Origin: Cokeromyces recurvatus
Lineage: Eukaryota; Mucoromycota; Mucoromycetes; Mucorales; Mucoraceae
Assembly: GCF_025118155.1 (NCBI RefSeq)
Contig: NW_026251422.1
Location: forward strand, 124,001 to 188,000
DNA length: 64,000 nucleotides
Direction: 5' to 3'
This document shows, piece after piece, positions 24,510 to 34,351 of the stretch. The notes under the pieces are model-generated. The model was not told the origin of the DNA. It made no database searches and saw only the letters and a program-made list of their open reading frames with translations. Position numbers and translations under genes: made by a program. Within the stretch, counting starts at the first letter, position 1. Every line of letters begins with the position of its first letter.

Positions 24510-26145
24510 GTAGCTATTTTGTATTTTTATATTGGTAGAATCTATATACGAGCATCAAAAAAACTTAAGAGGATAAATGTAGATGGACACTTAGCTATTA
24601 TTCATTTGTTTATGGATACTTTAGAAGGACTAGTCACGATTCAAGCTTATAAAGAAGAAGACAACATGTTAAAAAAGATGTTTAATCATTTAGACGATCA
24701 TATGCGGCAATTCTATATACTATGGAACACAAACAGGTAAATTAAAAAAAAAAAAAGGAGAGGAAGGGGAGCTTATTTATATACTTTGCCGACTGACAAA
24801 TAATTATCATTATTGACTTTTCCCCTTTTCTTTAATATGGGGGGATAAAGATGGTTGTTTATTCGTGTAGAACTATTGGGAGCATTTCTATCATTGTTTT
24901 TAGCTATTTCCCTTGTTCAAAAATTAAATAGTATCGATGCTGGATCTGCAGGTATAACACTCACTTTTTCTACAACTCTATTAGAATATATTTACTGGTT
25001 AATGAGAGAGGGCACGACAATAGATACGCATTTTGAAGCAGTCGAACGTATAAATGATTATATTGATATTCCACGAGAGCCGCCCAGTATTGTAGAAGGC
25101 TCTAGACCACCAGCAGCAGTAAGTTTATTATTTTTATCTTCTTATCCTTCTAATTATTATTTTTTTTTATAATCTATGTATGCTATACATATAAAGTGGC
25201 CTAATCATGCTGCTATTCAAGCAAGAGACTTGGTCGTTATTTCTAAACATTCGGAAACAGATGCTATTTTAAAGCATGTTTCTTTCAATATATTTCCCGG
25301 AGAAAGGATAGCTCTGATAGGAAGAGCAGATGCAGAAAAGCATGCACTTGTTTCTTGTCTCCTTCGATTCACAGAACCTATAAGAGGATCTATTAAAATT
25401 GATGGTATAAATATAGCATGGGTATGTTATCAGGGGATCTTTGGTAAAAAAAAAAAATAAAAAAAAAAAATAAAAATCTTACTTTTATTTATATTATGTT
25501 GTTAGATAGGTGTAGAAGATCTAAGGTCACGTATCACCTTTATTAGTAAAGAGGGATGGCTTCTGAGTGGCACTACAAGGAGTAATTTAGATCCCTTTGA
25601 AGAATATGACGATTATGCATTATGGCAAGTATTACGTCGAGTTCATCTCGCAAAGCCTTTACATGCAAACAAAAACAACAATTTATATTCTAATGTGCGA
25701 ACGATTGAGGATTTGGATAAAGATTTGGGTAAAGAAGGATGCTGTTTACCTGTTTTTGAAAGGCAATTATTATGTTTAGCGCGTGCCTTATTGCAGGATT
25801 GCACAAGACTAGTGATCTTTGAAGAAGCAAGTTTAAGCCCTGTAGCACAAGATATGGTTCGATCAGTAATTGATCAAGAGCTTGAGGAATCGGTAAGCTC
25901 TATTATATATAATGTATACGCACATGACTCATAATTGCATAATATAGACCATTATTATGATTCCATATATGCTCCGTGATGTTATTAAATATGATAGAGT
26001 TATGGTATTTGATCAAGGAAGCATAATTGAATTTGATTCACCTATTGAATTATTAAATAAGCAACAGGGACTATTACGATCACTCTGTGAAAAAGCTGGT
26101 ATACTAGATTCACTTATTTTAGATATGGATAGTATTCCCGCATAA
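19971..26145 (+). CDS. ABCC/MRP-type full ABC transporter with degenerate ATPase motifs; possibly inactive or a young pseudogene
   Basis: The probable first exon is 19971-20024 (MSAIPFCAWNNEE...), but its junction to the next exon was not resolved. Then exons run about 20212-20623, 20665-20966, 21054-21743, 21812-22072, 22151-22299, 22382-23109, 23183-23839, 23982-24405, 24514-24736, 24851-25118, 25197-25421, 25506-25892 and 25948-26145; roughly 1640 aa. The order is TMD0, TMD1 (WALPLRQRARENFEL), NBD1, an acidic linker, TMD2 and NBD2, as in MRPs that export glutathione conjugates at vacuole or plasma membrane. NBD1 keeps Walker A (GTSKSGKTS) and Q-loop, but its signature is STSVYIQN and its H-loop reads STTYPD. 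NBD2 has GRADAEKHA, PVFERQLL, LVIFEEAS and MIPYML at the motif sites. The 23839/23982 junction loses frame by GT-AG rules. Confidence 0.8.
23822..23990 (+). other. Unresolved splice junction in the ABC transporter
   Basis: The exon ends NFWLK then GAAG/GTACTT. The next exon should begin V-W-S-M after ATACAG. GT-AG splicing leaves the downstream frame wrong by one base and meets a stop within ten codons. Deleting a tandem AAGG unit would restore K/V-W-S. A weak alternative acceptor at 24026-24027 would also keep frame. Confidence 0.6.
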
Positions 26146-26402
26146 TGATTTAAACTTCAACATAAATATACATGTGTATTAATATATATATATATATATG
26201 TATGTATGTATGTATGTATTTTTTTTATTTTAAACAAAGCATTTGTGAATATCCTTTAATAAATAAAAGAAGTTGTTGCTGAGTGCGCATATTATATAGT
26301 TTAAGTTGTAATATTCTTCAGTCATTTAAACATCGAACTCATCTCTTTCTTTTTTTTTTTTTGTTGATTTACATTAAATTATAGCATTGTTAAATAACTC
26401 AT

Positions 26403-26570
26403 TTATTGCTTGCTAGCTTCAAGCTTGGCATAATAAGCATCACGCTTTTGAACATTGGGAATGTGATAAAGATTCCACCAAGCAGCACCGCCAGAAAAGC
26501 CAAGAACAAGAGAGATTGTAATGTCTTTAATAGCTTGTTTACGGAATTTACCAGTAATAGCACCAATCAT
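26403..26570 (-). CDS. cox9: Cytochrome c oxidase subunit VIIa/Cox9
   Basis: Single-exon 55-aa ORF starting MIGAITGKFRKQAIKDI, with one TM helix (ITISLVLGFSGGAAWWNLYH) and the tail NVQKRDAYYAKLEASKQ. This matches the fungal Cox9 pattern (I-T-G-x-x-K/R near the start, G-F-S-x-G in the helix, K-R-x-x-F/Y-Y at the matrix/intermembrane border). Length agrees with the 55-60 aa family. It is a small inner-membrane subunit of respiratory complex IV. It converges on the ABC transporter, with 257 bp between the stops. Confidence 0.85.
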   Translation of the reverse strand: MIGAITGKFRKQAIKDITISLVLGFSGGAAWWNLYHIPNVQKRDAYYAKLEASKQ

Positions 26571-27260
26571 TTCTTTATTGTAATTTAGTTAATATATGAA
26601 ATAGAAAAGGGAAGGAAGTTAAATTTATTGTTTTTTTTAAAAAAAAAAAAGAAGGGGGTGGAGTAAACATAATTTAAATAGAGGCAGGAGCTTCTAAAAG
26701 ATGACGTAAACCCCGCAAAATATTATTGAAATTTTGTCACCTGAGTTGATAAATGTCAAAATCCCATATTTTGATCCAATAACACGATTAAAAGAAGAAT
26801 GACCACCGAGTACATATCAATTTTATTATACTTTATTGTCCTAGAGAGTCCCTAGAAAAAAAAAAGAGAAAAGGCAACAAAAGCCTCTTAGGAGCTAAGA
26901 TGAAAAGAAATCAGAAGCAGTTTATGTTGAATAGAAATGATAATTCTGTATACTTCATTGAATAAAAATCTCATTTTATTTTACCTATAAGTTTGACATG
27001 ATCTTTATTTGGCATACACTTATATTAGATAAAGGAGTTTATCATAGAGATATAGGGTCTACATTTTATATTCAATATTTTCTAACGCTAGTTTATGATA
27101 CGTCATGCATTGAAGATAAAATCTACACGAAGCTTAATAATGTGTCTTTTGTGTTAATAATATTGTTTATTGTGATTGATCAGCTTAAATAACATAATGT
27201 TCAAAAACTTAACACAGGCAAACGATACTACACAATTAAGCATATCTAATTAGAATAGCT
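26571..27260. other. Upstream of COX9 to the edge of the repeat; no gene seen
   Basis: AT-rich. The ORF at 26998-27192 (+) has no motif. The 8-bp sequence ATGTATAA at 27261-27268 is repeated on the far side of the following repeat. Confidence 0.5.
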
Positions 27261-27268
27261 ATGTATAA
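27261..27268. repeat. Putative target-site duplication, left
   Basis: ATGTATAA, identical to 29953-29960. Confidence 0.5.
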
Positions 27269-27271
27269 CAT

Positions 27272-28123
27272 GCATAAGCAATATTAGAAAAGATGAATTA
27301 CATAATACAGGACAAACTATAAGCCTGAATATATAATAAAAGATATCATATCTTACTGTATATAACATCTTATAAATAATATAATATAACCCCTATTGGC
27401 ATCCAATCATCTAAATGAGTCAACTAAATAAGATATCGTATCAGTTCTATCTATTTATTTTTATAGCCCTGATAAAGGATTCAAGTCGTTTTTGATCCAC
27501 TATAGTAGACATAAGGAACATACACTCAGATCAAACAATTTAAAGCCTCAATCAGATCATTATAACACTCAGTAGATAATCCATAGATCAGTCCTTTGAA
27601 TCAATAAGACGTGTAAATTTGAATACTAATACTGTTTCATGACTCATGTTCTTTGATTCAGAATTCATTAGCATAAATACAAGTAGTTGGTGTAGACACG
27701 AAATAGTCTTTATATCATTCTTTTTTACATTGAATAAACAAGTCTCAAACCATACGTCCTTTTGTTCTCTTTCTTTTCTTCTTTCTCTTTGCTCTTCTTT
27801 AAGCCATATCATCACATTTACCATGCACATTATTTGAACCCACATTACTGTTATATTTTTTGTCAATTATCCTCATATATGTGATAAACGACTTTAATGA
27901 CTTTATTCAATATAGGATTATCCATATTAATTACATTCATTATACGGATTTTAGTTTCGTGCTGATTGGAGACTAGCAATTAAGAACTTTTCAAAAGCTT
28001 CAGCATCTGTCATATTAGAAACACTCAATTTTAATTTTTAGGGACTTATGTTTACATTAATCAGAAATAAATGATATTAGCTTTAACGTTAGAATTCGTT
28101 CTGAAAACATCAAAAATCAAAAT

Positions 28124-28158
<35 letters not shown>

Positions 28159-28476
28159 ACTTAAAATACGCCCATAATTCTCATTTCAACGATATATAGC
28201 CTCAATCCATAGGTTCTTTGTCTTGTAGAATTCACTAAGGAAGTACCAAATTTGCCTGTTTGGTCATTGTCACAACTCCTAAAGTTTTTATAGCTCTCTA
28301 CATATCTTACCCAACTACCAATGTTAAAAGGATTCATAGATCTTTTATCATTTTTATCAGTTTTGGCCACAAAATCAATATCCTTAATATCCTTCCTTAT
28401 TATTAAAGTAGTTATTTTTAATATTGGATAGCTTATTTGATGTATCAGCTATAACAAGCCTGCCATCAGTTTCATG

Positions 28477-28510
<34 letters not shown>

Positions 28511-29950
28511 GCTATCGATCCTTCTTTGTGTCCTCATCATTAAAAATTTACTATTTATTTTATATTGTTGTTGTTGTTTTTTAATTCGTTACATTTAACA
28601 ACGTCTTCTTGGTTTGTCAATTCTTTACGTATTCTTTCTTCTATTTCAAGTCTTTGAGTATAACCACACCAGTAGTTTATACTATTTCCTTACTGTTACA
28701 TATTATAATTTACAAGTATTCTGTAACCGCAACAAGTATGACAGTGGTTCTAAATAAATAATGTGTAATTTTTTATAGCAATTGTACTACACAATACGTA
28801 TTAACTTTAGAGCCCATCCTCCCTTTTTCATTTTTTTTTATTTTATATGAGAAAAAAAATTATTGAAGAGGAAGTCCTTTTATAGTGTAGAGGTGGATTA
28901 GATTCTGTTCTTGTTTGCTTCTACTACAGCCGTGTTACTCCCAGGAATGCCCTCAATGCTGCGGGCTTTCCTCTCTTGCATGGTAGGAAATTACCCCGCG
29001 ATTTAACAACATCTTTTTATCGACCTCCATTTGAAGGCCTGGTGTTGAACATTGGATCCTGGAAGGTAGCATGTTATCATTAAAGCTCAGAACTAACCCC
29101 GATTTTATTATTTAATCACTCCCATCTACAGCTAACAAAGTTCATCTCTCCATGATCGCCGCTTGGCCAACAGAAAGGCGCTGCCCTTTCCGATCAAGTT
29201 GTTTTATTTACCTCAATTTTTTTCTTTATAAACCCAAGATTTTAGGTATAGTTGCCGAATTGTGGTATTCAAAAAAAAATAAAAATAAAAAATATTTCCC
29301 TTTTATGCATGCATATGCTATAATCTTATATCATCAAACAATTTTTTTTTAATAAGAATTCAACGATCGTCGAAATAAATAGGCATAGTCAGAGTCACTT
29401 ACTCTTCCTTTATTAAATATTTAGATTTAAAGTACCTGGACAAATAGTATAAAGGAATGCGGCTTCAACTTATTTATGTATTATACTTCCTCATGTTTTA
29501 TAAACTTAAGGAAGTTGGTACACTCTACTGACAATACTAAGTGGGATTACTCTGTCGTAACTAATACTTTTCTAATGCCTCTCTGACCATAGATATTCTT
29601 ATATGAACACCTAACTGTTAAAACTATAGATGAAACTGTTGTATTACTTGTAAAATATCAAATAAAAATAATATAAAGACAAAAGAAAGTCAAGGAGAGC
29701 GAACAATAGTTCTAAAGTTAATATTTTTTATTTAGCTATTTGTAAGAATTGTTAAAGAAGTCTGACATAAGATGTGAATCAGAAAAGTGTTAGTTACTAC
29801 CGAATAAGATATGTTGTAGATAATGAAGTGTTGGAAGTTTTTAATATTATTTGATAAAGTGGATCAAGAGAGATTCAGGGGAATCTAGATAGAATTCCTT
29901 GATCCGCTTGTTTAATCAAGGTACATGTCATTATAAGTCAGCTCATGACA
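27272..29950 (-). mobile_element. 2.68-kb repeat, copy 1 (unclassified mobile element)
   Basis: 2,679 bp, almost identical to the reverse complement of 51899-54578; the differences I could find are homopolymer lengths only. Matches stop sharply at GCATAAGC (27272) and GCTCATGACA (29950). The sequence ATGTATAA occurs at 27261-27268 and 29953-29960, an apparent 8-bp target-site duplication as made by hAT-like elements, though clear terminal inverted repeats are lacking. A subterminal hairpin (GGATCAAG...CTTGATCC) lies near 29866-29905. Short ORFs inside (27588-27866 and 28161-28370 on the minus strand; 29152-29352 on plus) lack recognised domains, so it is probably non-autonomous or eroded. Confidence 0.8.
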
Positions 29951-29952
29951 AA

Positions 29953-29960
29953 ATGTATAA
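29953..29960. repeat. Putative target-site duplication, right
   Basis: ATGTATAA, identical to 27261-27268. Confidence 0.5.
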
Positions 29961-30047
29961 ATGCAGACAATTTTTTATTTTTTTAAAAGAAAGAAACAAG
30001 ATGTACACTACCGCTGTTGAAAGGGTCTATTCTCTCAAAAGGATTAA

Positions 30048-30214
30048 CCACGAACGATATTTGCTAGTTGGCTAACTTCATGCGTCCATTTCATACAATG
30101 ATTAGTCATCTTATCAGCTTAAGTATAACACGTTGTATTTAAATTGATTTCTGGCATATTGTTTGGATCAAACATACTTGAAGCAGTATCACTAGAACCA
30201 AAGAAACCGCTCAT
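30048..30214 (-). pseudogene. Orphan 5' coding segment, perhaps a Tim23-like N-terminus
   Basis: A minus-strand ATG at 30214 opens MSGFFGSSDTASSMFDPNNM followed by PEINLNT, then a stop. The start M-S-x-x-F-G plus a Ser/Asn-rich acceptor-type stretch resembles Tim23 N-termini, but no membrane domain follows. Downstream in the same frame comes KMTNHCMKWTHEVSQLANIV before another stop. There is no convincing intron. It is most likely a truncated gene or transposon-carried fragment. Confidence 0.25.
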
Positions 30215-30653
30215 TATTAAATCATTTAAAAGTTTTATATGAATGGAACTTTAAAAAAAAGGAAATATGTGTATATAAAAGGAATATGAAAAGGAAAGAA
30301 TAAATAAAAATGAAGAAAAGTGGAATTTAAAAGACTCCTCTTTTTCTAATAGCACACAATATCTTTAATATTCGTTTAAAATTGAATTTTTATTATTATT
30401 ATTATGATTTTTTTTTTGACTAAATGAGAACATAGAATTTTTCATCTGCTGTATTGCCCTAGTCAGTTCTAATAGTATATAAGTAAGAAAAACCCTCTTT
30501 TGAGACAAAAGGGAAAAGGATAAAAGTATATGTGTAAAAGGGTAAAATAAATATAACGAGTTAGACAGAAATAAAGTGATTGGAAAAAAAAAGATCAGTA
30601 AGATAAAATTCAGAGACAGTACAAGGATATTAGCACTGTTAGTTGAGTAACTA

Positions 30654-32260
30654 TTTCACCAGTAGTGAATTAGGTTCTGAGGGAGGATTTGGAGGTAGCT
30701 TTTCATGAAAGAGGTAATCTATTTCATGTAGAGTGATACAAATAGCTGGCCAACGGATTGTCCAAGGAGCTACATCCTGTGAGCGTTTTAGTTATTTAGT
30801 AGGTAGTTGGTTTAACAGGAAGGAGACTAGATCTGTGATCGTTCTTGGCATTTGGAGTCGATGGTGCATATGTAGACATTCAATCGAATGAGTACGACTG
30901 AACGTTTGAGAAGGATGATAGGGACCTGGACGAGGTATAGCGCCAGGTAGCCAGCCGAGGCGCCAGCGGAGGACTTGGCTTCTTTCGGTATTCGTCATGG
31001 GCAGCCAAAGAATTGGATCGATGATCATATTAGGACGACATGCACGAATCAGCTTAGAATTTAAACCCTGACAGAGGTTTTCATATTGAGTTTTTTGAAA
31101 ACGCAGACGGAGCCGTTTGAAAACCTTTCTATCAAGTTCGTCCAAGATAGGGGCACATTCTCTCCAGAGTGGGTTGACTGTTAGTTTATACCATTGAGAA
31201 TGGCTGCTGGACATTTGAAGATGAGGTAGAAGTTTGTTCAGTAATGTATCGTCGGGTAGTTTCATTGATCGAATAAGGTATTTGGCTTGCAGAATAGTAG
31301 CTCGGGTCATCATTGAAGGTTGTTGTACTAGATGCAGCATTACTTTGGTTGATGATCTAGCAGAACCACCAAAAATACGTCCAATACATTCATTTTGACA
31401 GGCTTCAAGTTTTGTAAAGTGACGATTATTTAAGGCGCAGATAGCAAGACCATATTCCATTTGTGATCGTATCATTTGGCTGTAGAAACGTGCTGAGAGT
31501 AAGCGGTCAAACCCCTTTGGGATTGACTCCAAGAGAGGAAATTTGATTCATAGAGGATCTAGCTTTTTAGCGTTGAGATTGATGAGGGGAGCTGTGTCAA
31601 TAAGTCCACCAGGTTTGATTGGAATTCCAAGATAGTTGAATGATGCTTCACTCGGTAGGGGCGTACCATAGAGGTAATATGACTGTTCATCGGAGGGCGG
31701 TTTAACAACAACACATTTTGACGGGCTCCATCGGTAGCCTAGGCGGTAGCTATGGTCTTCACAAATTCGTAGTAATGAGGACGTTACAGTAGCTGAGACT
31801 ACTAACACTACATTGTCGGCGTAAAGCAAGAAGGTACTTACTGGAGCAAATTGAGTAGCATCTTGAAGATCATCTAAAGCAGGTGATTGAGATCTAAGCA
31901 GGGCTGGTAACTCGTTGATATAAATGGAGCATAAAAATGGTGATAGGATAGAACCTAGTAATATACCAGTAATTGGGGTGAAGCGAGGGGAGGCCATGTT
32001 GTTCAGCAGGACTTCAATGTGGGCATCATCAAATAAGCTTTGAAGTATACCAAGCATTGCAGGTTGTACGAACGGTTGCAGTTTTTGCCACATGTGAGAT
32101 CGATCTACTATATCGTATGCCGATTTGATATCAAGAAAAATCAGCATCGGTTTGAAGCGATGGTATTAACGTAGGATATGATAGAGTTCTATGAGGCATA
32201 AGACCTGGTCAAGAGAGCTACGAGCTTCACGAAAACCTCCTTTTGTGACAAATTTACCGT
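30654..32260 (-). mobile_element. 5'-truncated non-LTR (LINE) reverse transcriptase, inactivated
   Basis: Read on the minus strand from about 32257 to 30654. Reverse-transcriptase blocks include FREARSSLDQVLCLIELYHI, LIFLDIKSAYDIVDR (first catalytic Asp), GSILSPFLCSIYINELP and FLLYADNVVLV, where the usual Y-x-D-D box reads Y-A-D-N. A C-terminal zone with WLPMTNTERSQVLRWRLGWL and TLHEIDYLFHEKLPP follows. In-frame stops lie near 32165, at 31548-31550 and at 30792-30794, all in one frame. The 5' half (endonuclease, start of RT) is missing, as usual for truncated LINE insertion. Related C-terminal scraps occur at 50890-51327 and 54650-54960. Confidence 0.85.
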
Positions 32261-32769
32261 ATTTTACTCTAAAATTCGACGATTTCAAAAAATTTATTGG
32301 ATAATATTGATTTCGTTTTGGACGTTTTTATTTCTTTTTTGGAAAAGTTCAAAAACTAAATTTGACACTTTTGCCTCTACAGATCAGACCTTTTCAAACA
32401 CTTTCTAGACTGAATTAACTGCTTCGTAGAAAGTACTTTTATTAATTTGTAGTCATTTAAGATACTGTTGATGGATGTTGACTTTTTTTTTTGTTCAGCC
32501 GTAAACACTTCGTAATGTACCAGGCTTAATACTTGATTCTTGTTATGCATATAACTTTCATTACTGTAAAAATCATTTAAACGACTAGAGCAGTTGTAAT
32601 CTGTAGAAAATTGAAAAAGCTTTACTTTAACCTTTAGCGATTACATCTTAGACCTCATCCTTAAGCATTTAATTTTTAATTTAATTTTTATTTTAATTTT
32701 TAACTTAATTTTTAGTTTTCATAATTCAGTCAAGGAAATTAAATAGTTTGCTTTATTTAATACGATGAT
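32261..32769. other. Spacer between LINE and unknown broken ORF; no gene seen
   Basis: AT-rich; includes an imperfect tandem TTTAATTTTTA repeat at about 32668-32720. Confidence 0.5.
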
Positions 32770-34310
32770 TCAGCTTTTCTCTTTTTTGATATTTTTTCTA
32801 AAAATAAGTTCCTCCCAGACTCTACAAGTTACTACACCTTCTTCAGATTTAATATTACATAAAGCTTGTATTATGTTTGTTTCTAATTCAGGATCAATTG
32901 TTTTATGACTGTTAGTCTTTATTTCCTCTTGCTGTTCTTCGTCTGCAGAGCTGTCTGACCGAAAGTATAGTTCATTGTCAGAGGAAAAATACATTTTTTC
33001 AAGCTCATGGGCGTATTTAGCTTCCAGGATTGTATTAAGCTTGGTGTAGTTTAAATACACCAATCGCCTTAAAGATAAAACGGCCGCTAAAACATGAGCA
33101 AATGATGCTGTGTGATTTTCATTTTTGGGTACTGAAAAAGTGTCTTTCCTGTATGTGATCAAGTGATTTTTTGAAACGAATCGTGTACCATATACTGTAA
33201 GTTTTAATCCTTACCATTGGCATGTAATAGCCTCAAGCTGTTTCATGATTTCTGTACTTCCAAGACGGCTAGTCCATTTCCTTAGCATAGCCTTCTGTAA
33301 TGCTTTTCCTTCTTCATATCGCTTCTCACACCTTTTAAATTTGGTTTTTCTTCTGTCGAGAGATAGTCATTATCGTCATTGATATTTCTTAAAATGAAAT
33401 CTACCCGTTGATTGTCGACATCTTCAAATTCTTTGGTGATATTGGAGTAGCAGTCTGTTCTTTTCGTAGTGAATTTATCATCGTATATAAATGCATTATC
33501 GAAAACAGCTGAGTAAACATGAATACGGAACCACGATTCATTATGATCTGCTTTCAATAAAAGAGATGAAGACCAGAGTTCTGCCACTGTAGCAAAAGCA
33601 AGTCTAATATATCGGCAAAGGGGATCCATATTTTTTTGAGCGTAAAAACTCGCCAGCAAACTGTCAGTGTCCATTCGACTCTTGCATTCAGCTATATTCA
33701 TTAACATTTCTCTTTCTTTTTTCGTTATCATAGGCTGTAAGTTTAATTTTAAATCAGCAATGCTTTCTTTAAGGTACCGTTTGAACCGGTTTGCAACCTT
33801 GTCCTCCATCAAATCCAAACATCCATCTACACCAAATTTGTCAGAGAAAAATCTCATTCTTTCATTAGGAGACAGATTGTCTAAAATATTACTGATTGAG
33901 GCTTGAGTAGCTTGTTGATCTTGTAGACCTTGATTTTGTTGGGTTCTGTTTATAACAGCTTCATCCAAAAACTGACTGGCATATCTAGCTACATTCAACA
34001 ACTTCTTAATTGGCGTTGAGGTGCAGATTTTATGAATAGAATGCTGCAATGATTCAATTTTCTCTTTGTCTTCAGTATTACAATTGGTAATTCGATCTTG
34101 GTATTTGTTCAGACATTCTTTTAAATATATTCTGCCTAATTTTTCCAAGTTGATATTCGTAGGCTCAATAACAAGTCCCTTATCAACAAGTGCTTTCAAA
34201 GCAGCTTCATATTTCCATTCAGAAATAGTGTGCTTTTCTAAGTAATCATCAACAATTTCACAAATTTTTTTGTTGTCTTCCTCTAAGCTCAAAGTAAGGT
34301 TGCTGGCCAT
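32770..34310 (-). pseudogene. Broken ORF of an unrecognised, transposon-neighbouring protein
   Basis: An open frame from 34310 (MASNLTLSLEEDNKKICEIV...) runs about 325 codons. It then needs a shift near 33340-33350 (A-rich GAAGAAAAACC) to enter RCEKRYEEGKALQKAMLRKW and EIMKQLEAITCQW. It crosses one TAA (33206-33208) and continues GLKLTVYGTRFVSKNHLITY to the stop at 32770. So there is one frameshift and one nonsense codon across about 510 codons. The middle has NESWFRIHVYSAVFDNAFIY and VDFILRNI, reminiscent of nuclease-fold-like repeated proteins of Mucorales genomes, but I cannot name a family. It sits between a LINE and a Tc1 copy. Confidence 0.6.
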
Positions 34311-34351
34311 TTTTGCTGCAAAAGAGTGAAAAAAAAAAAAAAAAAAAAATA

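Noticed and set aside
27272..29950. The 2.68-kb repeat as an LTR retrotransposon or solo LTR (copy 2 begins TG)
   Set aside because: The other end does not finish in CA in both copies, no 4-6 bp duplication is seen, and there is no primer-binding site or polyprotein.
29860..29950. Helitron 3' end (hairpin near terminus)
   Set aside because: The terminus is not CTRR and an 8-bp duplication flanks copy 1, which Helitrons do not make.
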